Positions 7,312 to 16,219 are shown, counted from the stretch's first letter. The stretch is DNA of 64,000 bases from Veillonella tobetsuensis (GCF_001078375.1 NZ_BBXI01000014.1:124001-188000); one strand, 5' to 3'. Translations and numbers: made by a program. The notes: a model not told the origin generated them from the sequence alone.

Positions 7312-8865
7312 TTATTGAAAGTTGTAAAACTCTTTTGGTTTATTACGTCTTATTTTCAAAATATATTCATGGATAGTTTGTACTGTCACATTTTGCGCTT
7401 GTAAATCATGTAAAATATCATCATTTTCTATATATATTGGTGCAGATAAACGGGGTCCAATTGCATAATAACATCGGTTCTTATCGCTCCTCTCATAATT
7501 TATACAATCACAAATCTCAATTACACCTTTATCTTCACCGTTTTCAATACCTAAGTCTAAATATCCACTTCTTGTCTCATTTGTATCAACTTCAATTATC
7601 CCATTAACAATAGACTTATAATAGGTCTCTTTCCCGTTAATTATATATGGCTTTAAACGATTTAACTGTAACAAAATAAGTGATGTATAACCAGAAACAT
7701 CTGCATATAACCAAATTTTCTCTAAAGAAAACTCTAAAATGGTATTTAAATCTTTTATAAGAAGTTGTAGTATATTTTCATTTTTTATATAAGTAATCCC
7801 CTTTAAGGTCTGATTATGCCATCCATCACTATACCATATCTCACAATCAGATAAATTTTCCTCTATAAAAGCATTAATTTCTTTTATAATGCGTTCAAAG
7901 TATATACTATCTAATAAACATTCTATTTGATTATCTGCTTTTGGGTAAATTCTTCTAATCAAATTATTAAATCTATCATTAAACTCTAGGCTTTGTATTG
8001 TTCGTGCTATTTGACAACTTTCTTTTTTTTCAACAGATAAACGATTCCTCTCTTGAGATAAAAAAAGTTCAATTTCTTCTATTGATTGAAATCGATCAGC
8101 TTGATTATATTTTAAACACTTGGATAATAATGGTTTTATCAAAGGATTATCATAATCATCAATATCTGATGTTCCTACTAATGTATGTCCTTCCAACACC
8201 CAGTATAGTAATTGCCCTAAAGAATATATATCAGATGCAAATATAACATGACCATTCTTTTCACTTTGTTCTGGTGCAGAAAATTTATAATTTGCTAATC
8301 GCTCTCCTTTTTTTGTCATATTATTTTCTATATATTTAGCTATTCCAAAATCAGCAAGATAAAACAACTCATCAGAATCTACTAAGATATTTTCTGGTTT
8401 TAAATCACGATGTATTATATTCTTAGAATGTATTTCTTTTAAAACCAAAAGTAAAAAATCTAGTACTTTATCATATATTTCCATACGACTACCTTGATAG
8501 TTTTGTACATATTTTTTCAATGTAGTTTTATATTTTTTCATTATATATAAATAAAACAGCTTACTACCAATCTCTATATGTTCAAAATTTATATATGATG
8601 CTAAAAAATTTTTTTGATGATTTTCCAGCATTTGGATATTGAAATATTCGTTTTTAAAACGATCAAAATCATGCTGGTTATTATCTCTGTTATAAAACTT
8701 TAAAACAACATCATAATCATTGTATTTGCCAGTATAAACTAAACCACTACCACCTTGACCTATTTGTTCAAGATTTACTATTTTCCCCCATTGAAAAGAA
8801 ATAGTATTATTATTCTCTTTAATATACTGACTTATTTCTGTCGAATAATCATTCTTTAATGACAT
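7312..8865 (-). CDS. Hanks-type Ser/Thr protein kinase with unknown C-terminal region, 517 aa
   Basis: Residues ~30-275 form a complete eukaryotic-like kinase: glycine loop GQGGSG (36-41), ATP-binding Lys56 (VVLKFY), catalytic HRD with Asp154 (IHRDLKPEN), DFG Asp172, and an activation-segment APE (197-199). There is no transmembrane helix, so it is cytosolic, unlike PASTA kinases. The C-terminal ~240 residues match nothing I know and are mixed alpha/beta with many aromatic and acidic residues. The stop of the 253-residue partner gene lies 12 bp upstream, with a good ribosome site (AGGTGAGGG), so the two form an operon. All catalytic residues are retained although neighbouring genes on both sides are decayed. 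Known solitary cytosolic kinases in such islands act in phage defence; that role is inferred here. Confidence 0.8.
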   Translation of the reverse strand: MSLKNDYSTEISQYIKENNNTISFQWGKIVNLEQIGQGGSGLVYTGKYNDYDVVLKFYNRDNNQHDFDRFKNEYFNIQMLENHQKNFLASYINFEHIEIGSKLFYLYIMKKYKTTLKKYVQNYQGSRMEIYDKVLDFLLLVLKEIHSKNIIHRDLKPENILVDSDELFYLADFGIAKYIENNMTKKGERLANYKFSAPEQSEKNGHVIFASDIYSLGQLLYWVLEGHTLVGTSDIDDYDNPLIKPLLSKCLKYNQADRFQSIEEIELFLSQERNRLSVEKKESCQIARTIQSLEFNDRFNNLIRRIYPKADNQIECLLDSIYFERIIKEINAFIEENLSDCEIWYSDGWHNQTLKGITYIKNENILQLLIKDLNTILEFSLEKIWLYADVSGYTSLILLQLNRLKPYIINGKETYYKSIVNGIIEVDTNETRSGYLDLGIENGEDKGVIEICDCINYERSDKNRCYYAIGPRLSAPIYIENDDILHDLQAQNVTVQTIHEYILKIRRNKPKEFYNFQ

Positions 8866-8877
8866 ATTACCCTCACC

Positions 8878-9639
8878 TTAATCTAAATTTCTACAAATCA
8901 AATGAACTAAACTAACTCCATAATCAATCAAAAATATTTTCTCTGAATCACTAAAATTACGTCTATATTGTATGGTATTACCATGACGAAAAACATGAGT
9001 TATCTTTCTAAAATCTATAGGTCTAACCAGATCTGAAATATTTTCTATATCTGGTATATCAATAAACTTACGATCTAGCTTTAAAAGATATTCAATAGTG
9101 TTATTTAAATTCATTAATTTAGTATCTAAAGACATCTCACTCCACCTATGATTGTTGGTATCTATATCACTAATAAGATTTTCAACCTCCTTATCTAAAC
9201 CAATATTACCGCTTTTTTTTATTATCCTTAAATCTGCTACTATTGTTCTTCTAACATTCCATTTTACGATACCATCAACATCAAAGTGATATTTCTTTGC
9301 ATAAGCTCGAATATCATCATACGCAAATTCTGCTAAGCCTCTTGGTCGTTCCAATAAATTTGGAAATTGCTCAATAATATATCCATTATTCCAAAGATAA
9401 AAGCATATAAGAATAAACCACGAATTATCCATATCATTATAGCCATTACTTGGTTGGCATAGCTCTCTAAACTTATCAATAACCGCTTGATCATCAAATA
9501 AACTATAAGGTATATCGACAGTTCCAACTAACTCACCATAATCATTATAAACCAACTCACAAAAACATATTTTTAACCTTAAACTACTATAATACGAATT
9601 CGAACAATTTGTTTCAAAATACTCAACCAAATTAATCAT
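8878..9639 (-). CDS. Kinase-partner protein, 253 aa, Abi_C/HEPN-like C-terminus
   Basis: First gene of the operon with the kinase at 7312-8865. The N-terminal ~130 residues look alpha/beta and are unassigned. The C-terminal third is helical and ends with RKITHVFRHGN...RRNFSDSEKIFLIDYG, a pattern like the Abi_C abortive-infection or HEPN-type tail (R/H near 'RHGN'). I have only pattern resemblance for this. A TATAAT box lies at 9669-9674 (minus), with no good -35 box; the end of the IS256 element begins 32 bp further upstream and carries an outward TTGACA. A GAGGT ribosome site precedes the ATG. Possible roles are kinase substrate, sensor or effector. Confidence 0.6.
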   Translation of the reverse strand: MINLVEYFETNCSNSYYSSLRLKICFCELVYNDYGELVGTVDIPYSLFDDQAVIDKFRELCQPSNGYNDMDNSWFILICFYLWNNGYIIEQFPNLLERPRGLAEFAYDDIRAYAKKYHFDVDGIVKWNVRRTIVADLRIIKKSGNIGLDKEVENLISDIDTNNHRWSEMSLDTKLMNLNNTIEYLLKLDRKFIDIPDIENISDLVRPIDFRKITHVFRHGNTIQYRRNFSDSEKIFLIDYGVSLVHLICRNLD

Positions 9640-9705
9640 ATATTAACCTCAAACTTTATTGTATACTAATTATAACTAGTTATTAACCATAACCACTATG
9701 TCTCA

Positions 9706-11030
9706 GGTAGTGTCAATAATTTTATGTAAACGTTTTTTATTCTCAATTACCAAACATATTTTGTAACTGACTAAATGCTGCACCAAATCCACGATGTGTT
9801 TTACCAAAGAATTTAGCATTATACTCACTAGCAAATGTGCATACAAAAGTATCTAATGATTCAATTGATGGAAACTGCTCTTTATGGCTGATTCGTCTTT
9901 TTAGGTGTTTATTCCAGCCTTCAATTAGATTATTAGAATAGATTGACGGCCTAATGGATTCAGGAAACTCTAAAAAAGTGAATAAATCAGTAATATCAGA
10001 TAATGTATTCGTAAGCTTAGGATACTTAGATGATCACATTTCTAAAAATTTATACAAAGCTGGCTCAGCTACTTGTGTTGTATTGGCAGTATAAACCAAC
10101 TTTAATTGTGCTAATACAGGAGCTATATCTTATTTTCTAATTAACATACGTACCATACGAGTTATATGTATCCAACAACGTTGGAAACGTACTCTTGGAT
10201 ATATTTCCTGACAAGCTTGATGTAATCCTTGAAATCTATCACCGACAAAAAGAAGAATGTTCTCTAGACCTCTTTGTTTTGCATGATTTAATAGCTCTTT
10301 GTAGGCTAATGTGCTTTCATTAGGATATATGCCATAATCAATGACATGTTTCTCGCCTGATGGTGTAATACCAATTAAAACATGAAGAGCCTCTTTTTGT
10401 GCTGTTCCACGTTTAACGGTAATAAAAGTAGCATCTAGATAAACTACAGCAAACTGTGAAGGTAATGGCCGATTATGAAACGCATCTACTTCTTCTGCAA
10501 CGACTTTAGTCATGTTAGAGATAGTTTATGGCGAATAATAGCAACTATATATTTTTTCAATAATATCAGCTATTTCACGTGTGGTAATACCTTTTTAATA
10601 TAACTATATAATCATTTCTACAAGATTACCAAAGTTCCGATTGTACGGTATAAGTAATTTATTTTGAAATTGGCCCAATCGATCGCGAGGTATTTTGATC
10701 GTGATATTACCGAAAATAGTATGTAAAGAACGCTCATAATAGCCATTCCGAGAATTACCCGTATTATAGCCGCTAACATCATATTTATCATAGGATAAAA
10801 ACTCAGTTAATTCAGCTAGTAATAGCGTATTTGACATCATTTCGAGTTCATTACGAAATAAGTCCATAAAAATTGAATGATTATCTGGAGCGTCAACTGA
10901 GATTATGTTAACATTAAACATAGAGAATCAACCTTCTTTCTGAGATTATGCTTGGTAACTTAATCATAAAGAAGATTGGTTCTCTTTTCAATTGTTTGAG
11001 AACAGTTTACACAAAATATTTTACACTGCC
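9706..11030 (-). mobile_element. IS256-family insertion sequence (decayed), 1325 bp
   Basis: Terminal inverted repeats at 9706-9731 and 11005-11030 match at 21 of 26 positions (GGTAGTGT...TATGTAAAC against GGCAGTGT...TGTGTAAAC) and enclose a mutator-type transposase remnant. The size fits IS256-type elements. A convincing 8-9 bp target duplication is not visible; only a weak ATGxCT similarity remains. The right end supplies the stop codon of the DUF2971-like gene it truncates. Confidence 0.8.
9743..10921 (-). pseudogene. IS256-family transposase with five nonsense codons, no frameshift
   Basis: A single 393-codon frame can be read from 10921 to the TGA at 9743. It contains the family's N-terminal region (LTEFLSYDKYDVSGYNTGNS), the DDE residues (VYLDAT, FVGDRFQGL, NNLIEGWNKHLKRR) and the C-terminus. 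It is interrupted at codons 106 (TAG), 109 (TAA), 132 (TAA), 264 (TAA) and 296 (TGA). At least codons 132 and 296 correspond to Gln and Trp in the family, so they arose by transitions. The lack of any indel over 1.2 kb is notable. Confidence 0.8.
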
Positions 11031-11239
11031 GATGCCTGTAAATATAAATCAGCTAAACATAATATATAGTGTTTAAATAGATTATGCCATAAAATACTAT
11101 CTCCATCCCAAAATACATTAAGAAACCCTTCCATCTGATCATTGAGATTTTCTAATTCACTAAAATAAAGATAGTTATCAAGTAGCTCTTTACGATTTAA
11201 TAACTGTTTAATTGTTCTATATCTATATGCTTCAGACAT
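11021..11239 (-). pseudogene. DUF2971-like protein truncated by IS256
   Basis: The 72 remaining residues (MSEAYRYRTIKQLLNRKELL, LDNYLYFSELENLNDQMEGF, WDGDSILWHNLFKHYILC) match the N-terminal block of DUF2971-type proteins. The start is the ATG at 11239, with AAAGGAG seven bases upstream. The frame runs directly into the IS256 inverted repeat, which supplies the stop. The rest of the gene is not found on the other side of the element. The proteins of this family have no firmly known function and are frequent in accessory regions. Its 5' leader abuts the outer inverted repeat of the hsdS inverton. Confidence 0.65.
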
Positions 11240-11258
11240 TTTTTCTCCTTTCAATTTA

Positions 11259-11280
11259 CTTGGGAACAGCGTAAGTTGGG
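11259..11280. repeat. Outer inverted repeat A, left copy (hsdS inverton)
   Basis: CTTGGGAACAGCGTAAGTTGGG, encoding the HsdS motif WEQRKL on the plus strand. It matches the minus-strand site at 13297-13318 at 21 of 22 positions. Shorter versions occur at 15494-15510 and 16115-16130, at the start of each target-recognition domain of the expressed hsdS. Confidence 0.8.
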
Positions 11281-11809
11281 CGAAATATTTGAATACCTAC
11301 AAAATAATACTCTATCTAGAGACTCGTTGAATTATAAAAATCCTAATATAAAGAATATTCATTATGGTGATATTTTGGTTAAATTTGATGAGATACTAGA
11401 TGGATCTAATAAGGATATACCTTATATTAACTCTGAGCTTGATTTATCTAAATTTAGCAAATCATTACTCCGAGATGGGGATATCGTCTTTTCGGATACA
11501 GCTGAAGATGATGCTGTTGGTAAAGCGATTGAGTTGCAGAATGTAAGTGCGCCATTTATTCTTAGTGGTTTACATACAATTCCTTGTAGGCCACTAATTC
11601 CATTTGGTAAAGGTTATTTAGGTAATTTTTTAAACTCAGATTCTTATAGGATGCAGCTTAGACCATTAGTTCAGGGCATAAAAGTTAGTTCGATATCTAA
11701 ATCTGCTTTGAAAGATACAATGATTGTATATCCAAAAAAATTAGATGAACAAGAAAAAATTGGTGGTTTATTTTACCACATTTCTAAAATGATTACCCTT
11801 CATCAGTAA
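11259..11809 (+). pseudogene. hsdS': Silent hsdS target-recognition cassette, inverted
   Basis: The plus-strand frame starts inside repeat A (WEQRKLGEIFEYLQ) and ends at SKMITLHQ followed by TAA, so it holds one HsdS target-recognition domain of ~180 residues with both flanking recombination motifs. It lacks the LRFPGF leader, a promoter and a ribosome site, and it faces the opposite way to the hsd operon. Its frame is open throughout, as expected of a stored cassette rather than junk. Inversion between the WEQRKL repeats would place it in the expressed gene. Confidence 0.8.
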
Positions 11810-11821
11810 AAGCCATTTCTA
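11792..11821. repeat. Inner inverted repeat B, left copy (hsdS inverton)
   Basis: 30 bp beginning ATTACCCTTCATCAG, encoding ITLHQ; 28 of 30 positions match the minus-strand copy at 12792-12821. The similarity continues past the end of the coding frame (AGCCATTTCTA), so it is more than coding conservation. Core copies also lie at 15047-15062 and 15617-15632 in hsdS. Confidence 0.8.
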
Positions 11822-11832
11822 CAAAATAAATC

Positions 11833-12759
11833 TCAAGCTAATCCAGCCATCGACCGCATTACCAGATCAATATCTCTATTTTCCATTTCCTGAATTATAT
11901 GTATATACGTTTTCTGTGTCGTCGTCATACTCGCATGACCTAAACGTCTTGCAACACTTGCAATAGAGACTCCTGCAAAAAGCAATAGCGATGCATGTGT
12001 ATGTCGTAATCCATGAATTGATATAACTGGTATTTCTAATTTTTTACAATATCGTTCTAATACACCATTAATTGTTGAATTAAATACACGACCCTTCACA
12101 AATATCGGCTTATCTTCAGGTAAGCCTTTAATTATTTCAGAAAACTTTATGATAGTTTGCCAATCAAGCTGTATTTTTCTCACTGATGATTTATTCTTCG
12201 TTGGTAAGAACCCACCATCACCTTTATAATCCCACGTCTTATCTACAATCAATGATTGATGTGAGAAGTCAAAATCTTTTGGAGTTAATGCTAAAGCTTC
12301 TGAAAATCTCATTCCAGTTTTTGCTATTATCAATATCAACCAATCCCAATTAATTTCTGATGTCAATTTCAAATTTACTAACAAAGTATGTAGTTCAAAC
12401 TGGTTCAGATATTTAATCTTCTTAATTCTCGGTGACCGGCCTTTTATAATAGCCTTTCGAGTTGGACCCCTATCTATTAAACCTTCATCCACTGCATCTA
12501 ATACAGCTGCTTTTATTTGATGATGAAAGTCCATCGTTGTTTGTCGTTCATGAAACTCCGCATAGTCATTTAATAATTGTTGATATGATATCCTATTTAA
12601 TTGTGAAAGCCTAAGTTCAGGGACTAATCGCTTTAGCCATAGCAGCGTTATCTCATATTTTCGCATTGTTACATCACGAATAGCACCTTCTTTATATATA
12701 TGTATCCATTTTTCGTAATAAATATAAAATAATTCGGACTTTTCCTCTATTGTTAACAT
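11833..12759 (-). CDS. Tyrosine recombinase of the hsdS inverton, 308 aa
   Basis: A phage-integrase/XerC-type site-specific recombinase. The catalytic set is visible: Arg151 (TGMRFSEAL), His249 and Arg252 (HGLRHTHAS), His275 (LGHASM) and nucleophile Tyr285 (TQKTY). The N-terminal ~110 residues form the SAM-like core-binding domain. It lies exactly between the inner inverted repeats (11792-11821 and 12792-12821) and between two opposed silent hsdS cassettes. The start at 12759 overlaps the end of the neighbouring cassette by 7 bp. Recombinases in this position in type I restriction loci are known to invert hsdS segments, and that is its most likely function here. The DNA sites it cuts are presumably the WEQRKL and ITLHQ repeats. 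Confidence 0.88.
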   Translation of the reverse strand: MLTIEEKSELFYIYYEKWIHIYKEGAIRDVTMRKYEITLLWLKRLVPELRLSQLNRISYQQLLNDYAEFHERQTTMDFHHQIKAAVLDAVDEGLIDRGPTRKAIIKGRSPRIKKIKYLNQFELHTLLVNLKLTSEINWDWLILIIAKTGMRFSEALALTPKDFDFSHQSLIVDKTWDYKGDGGFLPTKNKSSVRKIQLDWQTIIKFSEIIKGLPEDKPIFVKGRVFNSTINGVLERYCKKLEIPVISIHGLRHTHASLLLFAGVSIASVARRLGHASMTTTQKTYIHIIQEMENRDIDLVMRSMAGLA

Positions 12760-12791
12760 AGTTTTCCCCTACCATTTACGCTGTTCCCACA

Positions 12792-12821
12792 TAGAAATGG
12801 CTCTTGCTGATGAAGGGTAAT
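12792..12821. repeat. Inner inverted repeat B, right copy (hsdS inverton)
   Basis: Reverse complement matches 11792-11821 at 28 of 30 positions. Together the pair flanks the recombinase gene. Confidence 0.8.
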
Positions 12822-13296
12822 AGTACTATCTATCATATTAAATAGTTTACTAATTTTTCGCTGCTCATCTGTAGAAATAGGTATTTTTAATATAAAACTA
12901 TCAATCTCTTTAGATGATATATTAGGCTGTGCCCCCGCAACTAAAACTGACTCCAATTGTTTCAAAAAGATAGATGATTTTACCAATGTACTTATAAAAG
13001 AATAATCACACTTCAAATTATTTTGAAAATAACCAACACGTTGATTCTGATAAAATTTAATATTCCCAGTATTTTTCAGTACTGCAGCTTTTCCTGTCGT
13101 TGCACCTGACATGGCGATAACCAATGCATTATTAGGTAAAACATAATTCTCATCATTATTTTGTTCTAAATAGTACGCAAAATCACCGCCTATGGAACCA
13201 TCACTAAGAATATTAGAAATTCTAATAACAGGAACTCCTGTCGCTTTAAACTCGGTACTTTTAAAAGCAAAGCCTCCCCTTAATGGTGTTAAATCA

Positions 13297-13318
13297 CCTA
13301 ACTTACGCTGTTCCCAAG
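13297..13318. repeat. Outer inverted repeat A, right copy (hsdS inverton)
   Basis: Reverse complement of 11259-11280 with one mismatch in 22. It lies at the start of the silent cassette 12753-13325, immediately after the hsdM terminator hairpin. Confidence 0.8.
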
Positions 13319-13325
13319 AATACAA

Positions 13326-13366
13326 AAAGAGGTAGAAAAGTCCTATTTGGTCTTTTCTACCTCTTT
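13326..13366 (-). terminator. Terminator after hsdM
   Basis: AAAGAGGTAGAAAAG at 13326-13340 pairs perfectly with CTTTTCTACCTCTTT at 13352-13366; on the minus strand the stem is followed by TTTTTG. It separates the expressed hsd genes from the silent cassettes. Confidence 0.8.
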
Positions 13367-13369
13367 TCC

Positions 13370-14971
13370 TTACATTTTGACGCCTAATAGGGCTAATTGT
13401 TCGGCTATTTCTTTTTCAAGTTGTGCAATTTCTTGGTTATCTTGTTCAATCATACGATTGATTTCATCAAGATCAAGTTCTTCTTCTTCCTCAAATGTGT
13501 CTACATATCGAGGAATATTTAGATTGTAGTCATTCTCCTTGATTTCTTCGAGAGATGCAACGTGTGCATATTTATCAACGTCTTGTCTATTTTGGTATGT
13601 TTCAATAATTTTAGTAATATTTTCTTCACTTAAATTATTTTGATTTTTACCTTTTTCAAATTCATTACTAGCATCGATAAATAGTACGTCACGTGTCGTG
13701 CGGTTTTTCTTAAACACAAGAATTGTTGTAGGAATACTCGTGCCATAGAACAAGTTCGCAGGCAAACCAATCACCGCATCAAGGTAATTCTTTTCTATAA
13801 TAGTTTGGCGAATCTTACCTTCCGCAGCGCCGCGGAATAGAACACCGTGAGGTAAAACGATTGCCATTGTACCTTCATTGTTTAGGTGATATAAGCTATG
13901 TAAAATGAAAGCATAATCTGCTTTAGAGGCTGGTGCTAATTTACCATATTCACTAAAGCGTGGATCTTTAAGTTTACTTTCATTATTATCCCATTTAGCA
14001 GAGTATGGAGGATTCGCAACAACCGCATTAAAGGAACGTGGTCTATCGATACCATCACGATCAGGACCATCTGGCCAATCACTTTCAAGAGTATCAGCAT
14101 TATTTAGTGTCATATTATTATACGTAACACCATGCATCATCAAGTTCATACGAGCCAAGTTATATGTTACCGTATTTAGTTCTTGCCCATAAAAGCTAAC
14201 CGCACCTTGACGAGATCCATCAGGCAATTCATTACGAACCGTCAATAGTAGTGAGCCAGAACCCATTGTTGGGTCATAGACTGTGAAAGTATCAGTTTGA
14301 GATTCTATATTTCCAGTAACAATTTTAGCCAAGATTTGACTAACTTCATGAGGTGTATAGAACTCCCCACCTTTTTTACCAGCATTAGCAGCAAACTTAC
14401 CAATTAAATACTCATAAATCTCACCAAGTATATCTTTACCACTTTCATCTTTATACTCGATTTCGTCGATTTTAGTAACAACTGCATTCAAAGTCTTAGT
14501 TCTACCTGCTGTCGTTGACCCAAGCCCAGAATCACCAAGATTGATATAGTTAAAAATACCTCTAAAATCTGCTGCAGCTTCTTTATTAATTTCAGCATTC
14601 TTATTAAAATTTTCAAATAATCGTTGATAATCACTAGGAATAACGGAACCATTATGAATGCTTTCAGTTAAAGAAGCCCATGTATCCTCAGGATTAATAG
14701 CATATCCTAATGTACCTGCAATATCAATTAAACAAGCCTCTAAACCTGCGTCTTCGACAAGTTCCTTATATGCTTCATTAACAGATTTGCCATCTGAAAT
14801 ATCAACCAAGTCATTATTAACTAAGTACTCTTCTTGATGAATGGAAAGATATTTATAGAATAAAAATGGAAGAATGTAATCTTTAAAAGAACTTGCATCC
14901 ATTGTGCCACGCAAATCATTGGCAATCGCCCATAATTGGCTGGAAATATTCTGTGCTTTTGATTCTGCCAT
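13370..14971 (-). CDS. hsdM: Type I restriction-modification DNA methyltransferase subunit HsdM, 533 aa
   Basis: N6-adenine methyltransferase subunit of a type I system. The N-terminal HsdM helical domain (SQLWAIANDLRGTMDASSFK) is followed by the SAM-binding motif DPTMGSGSLLL and the catalytic NPPY (VVANPPYSAKW). The C-terminus is a Glu/Leu-rich coiled coil (EEEEELDLDEINRMIEQ), which in the family contacts HsdS. The ribosome site AAAGGAGATTTTGT precedes the ATG and hsdS ends 17 bp upstream, so it is the last gene of the operon before the terminator at 13326-13366. With HsdS it methylates the recognition site; with HsdR it forms the restriction complex. Length and motifs look intact. Confidence 0.96.
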   Translation of the reverse strand: MAESKAQNISSQLWAIANDLRGTMDASSFKDYILPFLFYKYLSIHQEEYLVNNDLVDISDGKSVNEAYKELVEDAGLEACLIDIAGTLGYAINPEDTWASLTESIHNGSVIPSDYQRLFENFNKNAEINKEAAADFRGIFNYINLGDSGLGSTTAGRTKTLNAVVTKIDEIEYKDESGKDILGEIYEYLIGKFAANAGKKGGEFYTPHEVSQILAKIVTGNIESQTDTFTVYDPTMGSGSLLLTVRNELPDGSRQGAVSFYGQELNTVTYNLARMNLMMHGVTYNNMTLNNADTLESDWPDGPDRDGIDRPRSFNAVVANPPYSAKWDNNESKLKDPRFSEYGKLAPASKADYAFILHSLYHLNNEGTMAIVLPHGVLFRGAAEGKIRQTIIEKNYLDAVIGLPANLFYGTSIPTTILVFKKNRTTRDVLFIDASNEFEKGKNQNNLSEENITKIIETYQNRQDVDKYAHVASLEEIKENDYNLNIPRYVDTFEEEEELDLDEINRMIEQDNQEIAQLEKEIAEQLALLGVKM

Positions 14972-14987
14972 ACAAAATCTCCTTTAT

Positions 14988-16187
14988 TTATACAAACATC
15001 TGTTGAAGTAATGCTTTTTTCTGTAATTGTAAGTGATCTAACTTACGCTGATGAAGGGTAATATATTGATTATATGCTTCTATTAACTTTGATATTTGTT
15101 TTAGTTCATCAATATCAGGAGTAATCATGATATTAATTTCAGCCATTACATTATTCATTAATTTAGGATTGCCTACTTTAGAAACATATTTATATGCAAC
15201 TTTATTTATAATTTCACTCACTGCATAACAGGCATATCCATTTTCATTAATGAGAACACCATTAACATTTGTACTATAAAATCGACCAGGTCTAAAATTT
15301 ACCGTACCTGCATTTGCCCCATCTGTAGTCCACGTTATAGCATTCTCAAATAAGTATTCTGAATAATATCCCAACAATCCATTGTCTTTTGTTTGTGAAG
15401 AAAACACAGGATAAACATTTCCCCTATTTTTCTCTGGAGTAGTTAATGAAGCAGCAAGTACTTGTCCTCTTGTAACTTTAAATATTTCATTAACCTTACG
15501 CTGTTCCCAAGCATCAGTAAATCCCGGAAAACGAAGTTCTGGATAACGCTCTCCATTTTTTGGGAAAAGTTTTTGAAGCAACGCTTTTTTCTTTAAATTT
15601 AAGTGTTCAAGCTTACGCTGATGAAGGGTAATAAACTTATCCAACTGTTTTATAAAGTTACCTATTTTAACTTGCTCTTCGATACTATTAGGAATATTTA
15701 GTTCACTGTCAAAAAAATCTTCTGTTGAAATATTAAGTAACCCATGGTTGCGAGCACCTTCTGCAGCCCTTTTTGAGATTTCCTTATACCATAAATGAGT
15801 CATGTAATAACTAACAATAAAATCAGAACTTATATTGTTATCTGTAATTTCAAATAAAATATAAAGAGTTGATAAAGCACCTATATCATAATAATCAAGG
15901 CGTTTTACAGCCCCAAATGGATACCCCTCAGAATAACTTTTGTTATATGCAAATTCTCCTTTTTTAATAAGATAATAATTTGACATATCCCGACTAGCAA
16001 CTTGTCTATTAAAGTATTTACGTTGATCTACCAAACCATCTTGTGCTGATATTGTAAGTGGCAAATCAGATAGACCACCATTTTTTCTTGTTACTCTCGT
16101 AGTAATCTGACACAACTTACGCTGTTCCCAATCTTCCGTAAATCCAGGGAAACGTAATTTAGGTACTCTCCGTTTTTCCTTATTCAT
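14988..16187 (-). CDS. hsdS: Type I specificity subunit HsdS (expressed copy), 399 aa
   Basis: Carries two target-recognition domains, each entered by LRFPGFTxxWEQRK (residues ~11-24 and ~218-231) and each followed by ITLHQRKL and a helical spacer (HLNLKKKALLQKLFP, HLQLQKKALLQQMFV). These repeated junctions are the same sequences as repeats A and B of the inverton, so either domain can be exchanged with the silent cassettes at 11259-11809 and 12753-13325. It sits between hsdR and hsdM with its own ribosome site. The present combination of domains defines one bipartite recognition sequence, which cannot be read from the DNA. Confidence 0.95.
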   Translation of the reverse strand: MNKEKRRVPKLRFPGFTEDWEQRKLCQITTRVTRKNGGLSDLPLTISAQDGLVDQRKYFNRQVASRDMSNYYLIKKGEFAYNKSYSEGYPFGAVKRLDYYDIGALSTLYILFEITDNNISSDFIVSYYMTHLWYKEISKRAAEGARNHGLLNISTEDFFDSELNIPNSIEEQVKIGNFIKQLDKFITLHQRKLEHLNLKKKALLQKLFPKNGERYPELRFPGFTDAWEQRKVNEIFKVTRGQVLAASLTTPEKNRGNVYPVFSSQTKDNGLLGYYSEYLFENAITWTTDGANAGTVNFRPGRFYSTNVNGVLINENGYACYAVSEIINKVAYKYVSKVGNPKLMNNVMAEINIMITPDIDELKQISKLIEAYNQYITLHQRKLDHLQLQKKALLQQMFV

Positions 16188-16219
16188 CGCAACCCCTCTT
16201 TCCTTTTACCATACCAACA

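Larger units (their letters stand above)
12753..13325 (-). pseudogene. hsdS': Silent hsdS target-recognition cassette, direct orientation
   Basis: The frame begins at SWEQRKLGDLTPLRGGFAFK and holds one target-recognition domain ending ITLHQQEPFLCGNSVNGR. It lies downstream of the hsdM terminator, so it is not expected to be transcribed with the operon and has no ribosome site. Just after ITLHQ there is a second partial WEQRK-like sequence (12775-12790), a scar expected from earlier recombination. The domain differs from both domains of the expressed hsdS and from the inverted cassette, so at least four specificity halves are stored at this locus. Confidence 0.8.

Noticed and set aside
9669-9716. 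Hybrid IS256/kinase promoter
   Set aside because: TTGACA at the IS end and TATAAT before the kinase operon are about 36 bp apart, far from the 16-18 bp needed.
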